Notes: generated from the letters alone by a model not told the origin. A stretch of 9,489 nucleotides of DNA from an uncultured Parabacteroides sp. (GCA_900547435.1 URGO01000122.1:1-9489), one strand, 5' to 3'. Counted from the first letter of the stretch, positions 1 to 7,400 are shown. Numbers and translations are program-made.

Positions 1-1
1 C

Positions 2-77
2 GCGCGGCGTTCCCCGACCGATGAGTTTTTATCCTGTTTGCTAACGAATCGTTGCGTTTCTATTTGGATTCTTCATA
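2..77. repeat. left copy of 76-bp terminal inverted repeat
   Basis: These bases are the exact reverse complement of 9414-9489, with no mismatch over 76 bp; identity stops at 78, where this side has C and the other side would need T. Only base 1 lies outside the repeat. The repeat ends just before codons reading Arg-Ala-Pro-Ala-Tyr-Pro-Leu, which look like the normal N-terminal region of the mature glutaminase-like protein, so this copy appears joined to the inside of a gene. It carries an in-frame stop at 42-44. The length is one less than 77, a common assembly k-mer, so an assembly-graph origin is plausible (inference). Confidence 0.95.
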
Positions 78-98
78 CGGGCTCCGGCCTATCCTTTA

Positions 99-2486
99 GT
101 GACAATCGACCCTTACACCAGTGGTTGGTCGTTCGATGATGAACTGTATCAAGGCCAGACATTACACTGGACGGGCAAAGCCTTCCCCTTGTTGGGCGTT
201 TTGCGTGTGGATGGCGAGAACTATCGTTTTATGGGGAAAGAATCATTGCCTCTGAGATCGATTCTCCCTACGGCCGCGTTGGAGAAGTGGGATGCTTCTT
301 ATACGATGAAAAAACCTGCCGGAAACTGGAATGCTACCGATTATAACGATGCTTCGTGGACCAAGGGTAAAGCGGCTTTCGGTACACCGGAAATGCAACA
401 CCTGTCGACGGTTTGGAAAGAACCGGATATCTGGGTGCGCCGCACTTTCGACTTGAAGGAGGATTTAAGCGAGAAGGATATCTATCTGCTTTATTCACAT
501 GATGATGTGTTCCAACTTTATATCAATGGGAAAGAGGTCCTTTCGACCGGTTATGTCTGGAAGAATGATGTGGTGCTGGAACTGACCGATGAAGTGAAGG
601 CTACGTTGAAACCGGGAAAGAACGTGATTGCGGCACATTGCCACAATACGACCGGAGGGGCTTATTTGGATTTTGGACTTTCCAAGAAACAACCTAATTC
701 CACTTTCTTTGACCGGGTGGCCAAGCAGACTTCGGTTACGGTCATGCCTACGCAGACCTATTATACCTTTGAATGCGGACCGGTTCAGCTGGATGTGGTC
801 TTTACGGCTCCTTTGTTGATGGACGATTTGGATTTGATGACTCGTCCGGTCAATTACCTTTCGTATCAAGTAAAATCTTTGGATGGAGCGAAGCATGACG
901 TGCAGGTTTTCCTGGAGGCTTCGTCGGCTTGGGCAACCAATGTGCCGGGACAAAAGGTGTCGTCTGAAGTGGAAGAGTCGGCTAACGGATTGGTATGGGC
1001 CAAGACCGGTACGGTAGACCAGCCTATCCTGCAAACACGGGGAGATGATGTGCGTATTGATTGGGGGTATTTCTATCTGGTATCGGAAAAGAAACCCAAT
1101 ACAACCATTGGCGTGGGCGATTTCTTAACGATGAAGAAATCGTTTGCCGAGCAAGGGACTTTCCAGACGGATAAAAACCTGGAAGCTTCGAACACGGAGC
1201 ACTATTTGGGTTTTAGTGAAAACCTGGGTAAGGTCAATACGGCGCAAGGTTATGCCATGATTGGATATGATGATATTTATTCTATCCAGTATTTTAATGA
1301 TAACCGGATGGCCTATTGGAAGCATAATGGCGAGGTGGATATGCCGCAGGTATTGGACAAAGCCAGACAAGAGTATGATGCCATCATGCAGCGTTGTCGC
1401 GCGTTTGATAAGGAATTGGTTGATGCTACGCGGAATGTGGGCGGACAAAAGTATGCCGAGCTTTGCGCATTGGTTTATCGCCAGTCGATAGCCGCTCATA
1501 AGCTGGTTCAGGATAAAGAGGGGAATCTGTTGTTCTTCTCGAAAGAGAATTTCAGCAATGGTTCGATTGGAACGGTAGATATCACTTACCCGTCTTCGCC
1601 TTTATTCCTGGTTTATAATCCGGAGTTGTTGAAGGGAATGATGAATTTCATTTTTGAATATAGTGAAAGTGGAAAATGGACAAAGCCTTTTGCGGCACAT
1701 GATGTCGGTACTTATCCATTGGCCAACGGACAGACCTATGGAGGTGATATGCCAGTGGAAGAAAGTGGCAATATGCTGATTCTGACCACCGCCATAGCCT
1801 TGCGCGAAGGGAATGCGGATTACGCCAAGAAGCATTGGGAGGTTCTTACCACATGGGCCAACTATCTGTTGAAAGAGGGATTGGACCCGGCTAACCAGTT
1901 GTGTACGGATGACTTCGCAGGGCATTTCGCCCATAATGCCAACCTGTCTATTAAAGCTATCATGGGTATAGCTGGTTATGGTAAATTGGCGGAGATGCTG
2001 GGCGAGAAGGAAACCTCAGAGAAGTATATCCGTGCGGCACGGGATATGGCGGCTAAATGGAAAGAGATGGCGCAGGACGGAGATCATTACAAACTGACAT
2101 TTGACAAGTCCGGCACGTGGAGCCAGAAATATAATCTGATTTGGGATAAGTTGTTTGGTATGCAGATTTTTGATTCGGAGATTGCTTCTACCGAGATGGC
2201 TTATTATCGCACTCATCAGAATGCCTATGGTTTGCCTTTGGATAGCCGCAAGACGTATACAAAGACGGATTGGATTATGTGGTCGGCTTGTTTGACGGGC
2301 AATATGGAGGATTTCCATGCTTTGGTTGATCCGATTTATAAATATGCAAATGAGACGACAACCCGTATGCCGTTGAGCGATTGGCATGAAACGACCGATG
2401 CCAAATCGGTGGGATTCCGTGCCCGTTCGGTGGTAGGCGGATATTACATGAAGCTCCTTGAGCAGACTATGCAAACGGGTAAGTAA
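99..2486 (+). CDS. glutaminase A-type protein (DUF4964/DUF5127/DUF4965/DUF1793), 5'-truncated
   Basis: Probably a periplasmic or exported hydrolase-like protein. The name 'glutaminase' in this family comes from similarity to fungal GtaA; the substrate of bacterial members is mostly untested. Residues counted from the GTG at 99: an N-terminal DUF4964-like segment (about 1-60, with TIDPYTSGWSF and HWTGKAFPL); a beta-rich insertion (about 62-195, with DDVFQLYINGKEV) resembling the jelly-roll sugar-binding domain of GH2 enzymes; a DUF5127-like region (about 205-430); then DUF4965 and an alpha-helical DUF1793 region (about 445-790) with MPVEESGNM at 551-559, DDFAGHF from 604 and WHETT at 762-766. 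The GTG is only a nominal start: homologous codons continue back to 78, and the reading frame is open to 45, but there is no ATG and no signal peptide. The true beginning is therefore missing, cut at the terminal repeat. The GH2 gene follows after 37 bases, probably co-transcribed. The family call is from recognised sequence; domain limits are approximate. Confidence 0.88.
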   Translation: MTIDPYTSGWSFDDELYQGQTLHWTGKAFPLLGVLRVDGENYRFMGKESLPLRSILPTAALEKWDASYTMKKPAGNWNATDYNDASWTKGKAAFGTPEMQHLSTVWKEPDIWVRRTFDLKEDLSEKDIYLLYSHDDVFQLYINGKEVLSTGYVWKNDVVLELTDEVKATLKPGKNVIAAHCHNTTGGAYLDFGLSKKQPNSTFFDRVAKQTSVTVMPTQTYYTFECGPVQLDVVFTAPLLMDDLDLMTRPVNYLSYQVKSLDGAKHDVQVFLEASSAWATNVPGQKVSSEVEESANGLVWAKTGTVDQPILQTRGDDVRIDWGYFYLVSEKKPNTTIGVGDFLTMKKSFAEQGTFQTDKNLEASNTEHYLGFSENLGKVNTAQGYAMIGYDDIYSIQYFNDNRMAYWKHNGEVDMPQVLDKARQEYDAIMQRCRAFDKELVDATRNVGGQKYAELCALVYRQSIAAHKLVQDKEGNLLFFSKENFSNGSIGTVDITYPSSPLFLVYNPELLKGMMNFIFEYSESGKWTKPFAAHDVGTYPLANGQTYGGDMPVEESGNMLILTTAIALREGNADYAKKHWEVLTTWANYLLKEGLDPANQLCTDDFAGHFAHNANLSIKAIMGIAGYGKLAEMLGEKETSEKYIRAARDMAAKWKEMAQDGDHYKLTFDKSGTWSQKYNLIWDKLFGMQIFDSEIASTEMAYYRTHQNAYGLPLDSRKTYTKTDWIMWSACLTGNMEDFHALVDPIYKYANETTTRMPLSDWHETTDAKSVGFRARSVVGGYYMKLLEQTMQTGK

Positions 2487-2523
2487 ACAATTTAATCATA
2501 ATATACTATTAAAACTCAAACTT

Positions 2524-3903
2524 ATGAAGAAGACCTTATTGATGTGTTGCGCATTGGCATTTACTCTATGCGCGCAAGCTCAGTGGAAGCCCGCTGGCGA
2601 TAAGATTAAGACGCAATGGGCGGAGCAGATTAATCCGCAACAGGTGTTGCCTGAATATCCGCGTCCATTGATGGAACGTGCCGACTGGCAAAATTTGAAT
2701 GGTGAGTGGGAATATGCCATTAAACCGGTTGGCGAAGCTGAACCTACGGCTTTCGATGGTAAAATCCTTGTTCCGTTTGCCGTTGAATCCTCTCTCTCCG
2801 GTGTACAAAAAGAGGTAGGAGAGAAAAATGAATTGTGGTATAAGAGATCTTTTACGGTTCCTTCTAAATGGAAAGGAAAAGATGTAGTATTGAATTTTGG
2901 TGCCGTAGATTGGAAAGCCGAGGTATTTGTAAACGATGTGTTGATTGGCTCGCACAAGGGTGGTTTTACTCCGTTCTCATTCAATATTACTCCTTATCTG
3001 AAAGGCTCAGGTGCGCAGAAGTTGGTGGTTCGTGTTTGGGACCCGACTGACAAAGGGTATCAACCGAGAGGCAAACAAGTCGTTCGTCCGGAAAGTATCT
3101 GGTACACTCCGGTAACAGGTATCTGGCAAACGGTTTGGTTGGAACCGGTCGCTCCTAATCATATTACGGCTATCAAGTCTATTCCGAATATTGACGCGAA
3201 TACGCTGGGCGTAACCGTCAGCACTTCACAAAAATGTGATGCTTCTTCTATCGTAGAAGTAAAATTGATGGATAAAGGTCAGATTGTAGCATCGGCAAAA
3301 GGTGTACAAGGACAGGAAATCCGTTTAGGCGTAAATAACCCGACTTTGTGGTCTCCGGAAAATCCTTATCTGTATGATATGAGCATCACGTTGACTCAAA
3401 AGGGTAAAACCGTAGATATTGTCAAATCATATACGGCATTCCGAAAAATCTCAGCTGAGAAAGATAAGAACGGAATCATGCGTATGTTCTTGAACAATAA
3501 ACCGTTGTTCCAATATGGTCCGCTGGATCAAGGTTGGTGGCCGGATGGATTATATACGGCTCCTACCGACGAGGCTTTGTTGTATGATATCAAGAAGACC
3601 AAAGATTGGGGATTCAATATGATTCGTAAGCATATAAAGGTTGAGCCTGCTCGCTGGTATTATCATTGTGATAAAGAGGGTATCTTGGTTTGGCAAGATA
3701 TGCCGAGCGGAGACCATGGAGATTATCAATGGCAACCTCGTGTTTATAATGGCGGTATCTATCACGAACGTTCTGCGGAATCAAAAGCTAACTATTATCG
3801 GGAATGGAAAGAGATTATGGATTTTTGCATCTCTAATCCGAGTGTAGTGGTTTGGGTTCCGTTCACGAAGCATGGGGCCAGTTCGATACGGAGAAGGTTG
3901 TAG
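2524..3903 (+). CDS. GH2 hydrolase, N-terminal fragment (sugar-binding, Ig-like, first part of TIM barrel)
   Basis: The ATG at 2524 was chosen over the longer open frame because it begins a clear signal peptide (MKKTLLMCCALAFTLCAQAQ, likely cut before Gln20 or Trp21) and follows an A/T-rich leader typical of Bacteroidota. There is no good lipobox, so the product is probably soluble in the periplasm. Visible in order: a jelly-roll sugar-binding domain (about 35-210, with NLNGEWEY, LWYKRSF and SIWYTPVTGIWQTVWLEPV), an Ig-like beta-sandwich (about 212-308, with LWSPENPYLY), and the start of the catalytic barrel (from about 315, with GFNMIRKHIKVEP at 363-375 and GILVWQDMPS at 386-395). After Phe447 the frame continues for only about 12 unrelated residues to a TAG. 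The fragment lacks both catalytic glutamates and should be inactive alone. Confidence 0.85.
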   Translation: MKKTLLMCCALAFTLCAQAQWKPAGDKIKTQWAEQINPQQVLPEYPRPLMERADWQNLNGEWEYAIKPVGEAEPTAFDGKILVPFAVESSLSGVQKEVGEKNELWYKRSFTVPSKWKGKDVVLNFGAVDWKAEVFVNDVLIGSHKGGFTPFSFNITPYLKGSGAQKLVVRVWDPTDKGYQPRGKQVVRPESIWYTPVTGIWQTVWLEPVAPNHITAIKSIPNIDANTLGVTVSTSQKCDASSIVEVKLMDKGQIVASAKGVQGQEIRLGVNNPTLWSPENPYLYDMSITLTQKGKTVDIVKSYTAFRKISAEKDKNGIMRMFLNNKPLFQYGPLDQGWWPDGLYTAPTDEALLYDIKKTKDWGFNMIRKHIKVEPARWYYHCDKEGILVWQDMPSGDHGDYQWQPRVYNGGIYHERSAESKANYYREWKEIMDFCISNPSVVVWVPFTKHGASSIRRRL

Positions 3904-4340
3904 AATGGACCGAGAATTATGACCCGTCTCGTTTGGTTAACCCGGCAAGTGGTGGTAATCATCGTGCTTGTGGCGATATTCTGGACTTGCATAATTATCC
4001 GGGACCGGAAATGTATCTGGTAGATGCTCAGCGTGTAACGGTATTGGGTGAATATGGTGGAATCGGTTTGCCATTGGACGGCCACTTGTGGTGGAACAAA
4101 CGCAATTGGGGATATATCCAGTTCAAAGATGGTGATGCGGTAACAGAGGAATATGTGAAATATGCCAATCAGTTGAAAGAACTGGTTAAACGTGGTTTCT
4201 CAGCTGCTGTTTATACACAAACTACGGATGTGGAAGGTGAGGTTAATGGTTTGATGACGTATGACCGTAAAGTAATCAAGATAAACGAAGCCAAGATTAA
4301 AGCTGCTAATGAAGCGGTTATCAAGGCTATGGAAGAATAA
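3852..4340 (+). CDS. GH2 hydrolase, C-terminal fragment (catalytic end of TIM barrel)
   Basis: This is the rest of the GH2 catalytic barrel, one frame over from the fragment upstream. Homologous residues begin at the GAA at 3867 (EAWGQFDTEKVVEW). It contains the acid/base Glu (3867-3869), the LHNYPGPEMY stretch, and the nucleophile Glu in VLGEYGGIGLP (GAA at 4050-4052). The nominal TTG start at 3852 gives a few out-of-frame residues before homology begins and has no sign of being a real initiation site. Without the upstream domains the piece would not fold as an enzyme. Its stop lies 9 bases before the next gene, as expected inside an operon. Confidence 0.8.
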   Translation: MGSVHEAWGQFDTEKVVEWTENYDPSRLVNPASGGNHRACGDILDLHNYPGPEMYLVDAQRVTVLGEYGGIGLPLDGHLWWNKRNWGYIQFKDGDAVTEEYVKYANQLKELVKRGFSAAVYTQTTDVEGEVNGLMTYDRKVIKINEAKIKAANEAVIKAMEE

Positions 4341-4349
4341 GTATAGCCT

Positions 4350-5546
4350 ATGACGACTATAGTCCCGAAGAAGCGCATCAATTCTATTGATGCGCTTCGT
4401 GGTTTTGCCCTGATTGGTATCATGTTGCTGCATTGCATGGAGCGTTTTGACCTGACGTTGGTCCCGGAGGTCAACTCTCCTTTCTGGCAATGTGTAGATA
4501 AGGGGGTATATGATACCGTTTATTTCCTGTTTTCCGGGAAAGCGTATGCTATTTTCTCTTTCTTGTTCGGATTGAGTTTTTATATGCAGATGGATTCTCA
4601 AGCCCAGAAAGGAAATGATTTCCGGATGCGTTTCGTGTGGAGATTGATTCTTCTGTTCCTTTTCGGCTATATCAACGGACTGGTATACATGGGCGAGTTC
4701 TTTGTGGTATATGCGGTTCTTGGGCTTTTGTTGGTCCCTTTATATAAGGTTCCAACAAAATGGTTGGTGGGTATAATGATCTTGCTTTTCTTGCAAATCC
4801 CAGCCCTTATAAGTTTTGTCTCTTTGCTCCAGCATAATGTGCCCAATGAACCAACGGCATTGAATAGTTATATGAACCAATTATACACGCTTTGTGCCGG
4901 CATATTTATAGAAGGTTCCTTTACGGATGTGCTTTCATTCAATTTGTGGCAAGGTCAATTTGCCAAATGGTTATGGTTAATTAATAATTTCCGTTATTTG
5001 CAATTATTGGGATTGTTTATTGCCGGCATGTTGGTTGGACGCATGGGGATTCATAAAGATGAGGTCTTGATGGTAAAATATAGTCGGAAAGTATTGCCTT
5101 ATAGCATAGCTTGGTTTGCTGTATTTTATCTGATTGTTTTGCTTTTACCGGCAATGGGTGTCAAGGATTATGCGTTATACGTAGGCAATACGTTGTTTAA
5201 GACCTTTGCTAATTTAGGATTGATGATGATTTATATCTGTGGCTTTACCTTGTTGTATTACAATTACGGTTGGCGTTCGGCTTTAGACAAGATTGCTCCC
5301 GTTGGCCGGATGAGTGTTACTAATTATATGATGCAATCGATGGTTGGAGTCACTTTGTTCTACGGATTCGGTGCTAATTTGGCGGTAGAGTGCAACTATT
5401 TGCAAAGTTTGCTGGTAGGCATTGCCTTTGTCCTTGTCCAGATTCTATATAGCAATTGGTGGATTAAGCGATTCTATTATGGTCCTTTAGAATGGCTTTG
5501 GCGTACATTGACCTGGATGGCGCGTGTCCCTTTGAGAAGAAGATGA
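4350..5546 (+). CDS. DUF418 family multi-pass inner-membrane protein
   Basis: A 398-residue polytopic membrane protein of the DUF418 (YeiB-like) family. Seen directly: a short cytoplasmic start followed by RINSIDALRGFALIGI (9-24), the hallmark shared with acyltransferase-3-like proteins; a string of about nine or ten hydrophobic segments (roughly 18-30, 55-80, 97-112, 114-133, 139-160, 216-232, 250-269, 283-305, 326-346, 351-370); and the DUF418 C-terminal signatures GRMSVTNYMMQS (319-330) and GPLEWLWRTLTW (378-389). Family members are thought to be transport- or acyl-transfer-related, but no reaction is established. The gene starts 9 bases after the GH2 stop and is probably translated from the same transcript. 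A strong 13-bp hairpin lies just inside the coding region (4370-4398). The length and ends look complete. Confidence 0.9.
   Translation: MTTIVPKKRINSIDALRGFALIGIMLLHCMERFDLTLVPEVNSPFWQCVDKGVYDTVYFLFSGKAYAIFSFLFGLSFYMQMDSQAQKGNDFRMRFVWRLILLFLFGYINGLVYMGEFFVVYAVLGLLLVPLYKVPTKWLVGIMILLFLQIPALISFVSLLQHNVPNEPTALNSYMNQLYTLCAGIFIEGSFTDVLSFNLWQGQFAKWLWLINNFRYLQLLGLFIAGMLVGRMGIHKDEVLMVKYSRKVLPYSIAWFAVFYLIVLLLPAMGVKDYALYVGNTLFKTFANLGLMMIYICGFTLLYYNYGWRSALDKIAPVGRMSVTNYMMQSMVGVTLFYGFGANLAVECNYLQSLLVGIAFVLVQILYSNWWIKRFYYGPLEWLWRTLTWMARVPLRRR
4370..4398 (+). promoter_or_regulatory. 13-bp perfect hairpin inside the start of the DUF418 gene
   Basis: Bases 4370-4382 and 4386-4398 are perfectly complementary, with a three-base TCT loop. 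The stem begins 20 bases after the A of the ATG, so it falls where an mRNA structure can reduce ribosome loading. It encodes the conserved residues KRINSIDALR, and those codons happen to be chosen so that the two halves mirror each other. There is no T-run after it, so it is not an intrinsic terminator. The structure is certain; a regulatory role is an inference. Confidence 0.45.
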
Positions 5547-5557
5547 AAGGAGTATAT

Positions 5558-5617
5558 GTAAGTTTATGAGCTTATCTGTTTTGCAATAACTTGCAACTTA
5601 TAAGCTCATAAGCTTGC
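5558..5617. repeat. long imperfect intergenic hairpin
   Basis: Within the 105-base gap after the DUF418 gene, 5564-5575 pairs perfectly with 5600-5611 (12 bp). The stem extends outward to 5558/5617 with two G-T wobbles, giving 18 pairs. The 24-base loop itself contains TTGCAA-TAAC-TTGCAA, a second small palindrome, and TTGCAA recurs at 5633-5638. After the stem come GCTAATTAAAAAAAG rather than T residues, so it does not have the form of an intrinsic terminator for the upstream gene. It may be an intergenic palindromic repeat or an RNA-stabilising or processing element. Confidence 0.6.
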
Positions 5618-5651
5618 TAATTAAAAAAAGAGTTGCAAAATATATCATACG

Positions 5652-6665
5652 ATGAATGAAAAGTTGCTGTTATTTCTCTGTTTTATAACAAGTTGCTCCA
5701 ATTCGCACTTGGGGCAATATGAACAGATACCGGACTCCATGAAAAGCGCGGAAACGGAATTGTTCTTATCCGACCAGAAGACATTGAATATGTTCTATGA
5801 TATGGTTTTGTTGGATACGTTCGTTGTTTTTGCGGATTTTTATAGTGATTCTTTGATACAGGTACGTTCGTTCAAGAATCCGGATTATTGTGTATGGAAT
5901 TTGTATAAAGGGACCGGACCGGACGAATATAAGCAGCCCTATTTTAATCGGGAGGTTAGAGAGGATGCTCATACATTGGCATTCTCGGATATCAATCTCC
6001 GGAAATTCGGCAAGATGAGATGGAATCAGGGACTATTAACCGTTGAGGATGAGTTCATGCCCTCTGATTTTCCTTTCGGGAATAGCTTGAATGAAACGAG
6101 CCGTTTTATTTATGGAATAAATGCAGAATTGAATGGGAATGGTTTGTTTTTTATTTGGGATAAATCGAGTAATAGCCTGATCAAAGAAGCTGATTATTAT
6201 CCGGACAAAACCTCAGCATATGATAAATCCTCGTGGTCATTCCTTTATCAAAGCGATATTTGTGTGAATGAGCAGGCCAAGACCTTAGTATGTGCCCTAT
6301 TGAATATGAACTTGCTTCATTTTTATGATTTGGAGGGGAATATTCGAAAGACATTCCAGGTAGGGGACAGGCTTTTGTCTCCGGATGCGCATAGCAAAAG
6401 CCTTGATTTCTCGGAATCGGATAAATATTTTATGCAGATGTGTGGCTCAAAAGAATATGTGTTTGCTTTGTATAATGGAAAGAAATTGCAAGATGGGGCC
6501 TCGGAGATTCTGGTATTTGATTGGTCCGGGGAATTTGTAGGAAGATATAAATCCGATAAAGCTTTTGTACGCATAGCCGTGGATTATTCCGGGAAAAATC
6601 TGTTGGGTATTCATATTAATGATGAAGGCGGCACGGATGTATTTAAGCTAAAAATCTCCCAGTAA
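5652..6665 (+). CDS. BF3164-type 6-bladed beta-propeller lipoprotein
   Basis: A 337-residue predicted lipoprotein of the TolB-like propeller group common in Bacteroidales. The start is followed by a short hydrophobic signal ending in a lipobox, Ile-Thr-Ser-Cys, with Cys15 as the lipid anchor, so the ATG at 5652 is well supported even though there is no clear Shine-Dalgarno. Further in, SDSLIQVRSF and GTGPDEYKQP (87-96) match the strand-turn pattern seen in these propellers, and there are regular beta-strand-like segments to the end (for example LLHFYDLEGNI and EILVFDWSGEFVGRY). No catalytic residues are recognisable; family members are of unknown function and probably bind a ligand or partner at the cell envelope. 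It lies downstream of the intergenic hairpin and may be transcribed separately, but I see no clear promoter box. Confidence 0.8.
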   Translation: MNEKLLLFLCFITSCSNSHLGQYEQIPDSMKSAETELFLSDQKTLNMFYDMVLLDTFVVFADFYSDSLIQVRSFKNPDYCVWNLYKGTGPDEYKQPYFNREVREDAHTLAFSDINLRKFGKMRWNQGLLTVEDEFMPSDFPFGNSLNETSRFIYGINAELNGNGLFFIWDKSSNSLIKEADYYPDKTSAYDKSSWSFLYQSDICVNEQAKTLVCALLNMNLLHFYDLEGNIRKTFQVGDRLLSPDAHSKSLDFSESDKYFMQMCGSKEYVFALYNGKKLQDGASEILVFDWSGEFVGRYKSDKAFVRIAVDYSGKNLLGIHINDEGGTDVFKLKISQ

Positions 6666-6728
6666 GCCCTTTATATGATTAACAGATAAAAAAGCCATGA
6701 TTTCGCTTCCTTTTTCGCATAGAATAAT

Positions 6729-6736
6729 TACCTTTG
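6729..6736 (+). promoter_or_regulatory. Bacteroidota-type -7 promoter box for the barrel gene
   Basis: TACCTTTG is a full match to TAnnTTTG, the -7 consensus of the primary sigma factor in Bacteroidota. Transcription would begin near 6743, giving a leader of about 22 bases to the ATG at 6765. The -33 TTTG element is weak: only T-rich sequence (TTTC at 6701, TTTTT at 6711) is present at or near the right distance. Confidence 0.6.
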
Positions 6737-6752
6737 CCTGAAGTATAGCAAA

Positions 6753-7400
6753 ATGGGAATGCTTATGAAAAGGCTTGGTTTATTGATAATAGGATTGGTT
6801 CTGGCAATGGTTTCGGCCTTTGCCCAAGCTGAGTTTGGTGTGCGCGTAGGAGGTGCATATTCCTCATTGATTCAGCATGTAGATAAAAAGGTAGAGTCGG
6901 GAGGTCATTTCGGTTTCGGGGTTTCCGGATTGATGGAGGTCCCGGTTTATAAAGGCTTGTCGTTCCGTCCGGAGGTCGGATTTATCAATCAGGGCGGGTC
7001 TTATTATTCTCAACATAGTCCGGCCGGCATGGAGGCGCATAATAGCTATTCTTACTATTCCATTCAGGTTCCGCTCAATATGGTCTATACTTTTTATTTG
7101 TCCGATATACGTCTGGCCGTCTTTTTAGGTCCGGCTTTTGATTTTTCTCTCTTCGGCAAGATGAAGACGCGCGATACGGGAGTAAGTACGGATATCGACT
7201 TCGGTCGGGAAGAAGAGCCGCATTTCAGGACTTTCGATTTCGGTATCAATTTAGGAATGAACGTAGAATACAATCGCTTCGTTTTTGCCATCAGCAATCT
7301 GACCGGATTATTGGATCGTCGTACCGTGAAACGGGAGGGCGAGTCGACATTATTCCAAAATAACGTTACCTTTTCCTTGGGATATATTTTCCGGAAATAG
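6753..7400 (+). CDS. small outer-membrane beta-barrel protein (PorT/OMP_b-brl type)
   Basis: Encodes 215 residues if read from the first ATG; the ATGs at 6759 and 6765 are in the same frame. The one at 6765 (MKRLGLLIIG) is the more likely start because it gives a standard signal peptide with the positive charges at the front and fits the promoter 30 bases upstream. Cleavage is expected after SAFA, leaving QAEFGVRVGGAYSS. The mature part is made of alternating, aromatic-rich strands (FGFGVSGLMEVPV, LSFRPEVGFINQGG, YSIQVPLNMVYTF, FGINLGMNVEY) typical of an 8-strand barrel, and ends in FSLGYIFRK, close to the usual aromatic C-terminal barrel signal. Acts in the outer membrane; the exact role is unknown. 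It is separated from its neighbours by 87 and 129 bases and looks monocistronic. Confidence 0.82.
   Translation: MGMLMKRLGLLIIGLVLAMVSAFAQAEFGVRVGGAYSSLIQHVDKKVESGGHFGFGVSGLMEVPVYKGLSFRPEVGFINQGGSYYSQHSPAGMEAHNSYSYYSIQVPLNMVYTFYLSDIRLAVFLGPAFDFSLFGKMKTRDTGVSTDIDFGREEEPHFRTFDFGINLGMNVEYNRFVFAISNLTGLLDRRTVKREGESTLFQNNVTFSLGYIFRK

Larger units (their letters stand above)
2524..4340 (+). pseudogene. GH2 glycoside hydrolase interrupted by a -1 frameshift
   Basis: Restoring one base near 3865 gives a continuous protein of 605 residues, a normal length for a three-domain GH2 enzyme. The sequence reads VVVWVPF in the first frame (ending at 3864), then two leftover bases AC, then GAA-GCA-TGG in the next frame, that is Glu-Ala-Trp. 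The family pattern at this place is Asn-Glu-Ala-Trp, so an AAC codon appears to have lost one A. In the restored protein this is Asn448-Glu449, the expected acid/base, and Glu510 in GEYG is the expected nucleophile. No slippery heptamer or stimulatory hairpin is visible, so programmed frameshifting is unlikely. Either a recent pseudogene or a one-base sequencing/assembly error; both flanks keep full coding quality, which favours a very recent event or an error. The specificity (galactosidase, glucuronidase, mannosidase) cannot be read from the sequence. Confidence 0.88.

Noticed and set aside
495..2474. Several minus-strand open frames of 110-179 codons over the first gene
   Set aside because: All are antisense to a well-supported coding region, lack family features and have no promoter of their own.
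3840..3905. Programmed ribosomal frameshift in the GH2 gene
   Set aside because: There is no slippery heptamer, upstream ribosome-like stimulator or downstream hairpin, and the change falls on a single missing base in a conserved codon.
5558..5632. Intrinsic terminator after the DUF418 gene
   Set aside because: The stem is strong, but on the + strand it is followed by A residues, not T; on the minus strand no gene ends here.
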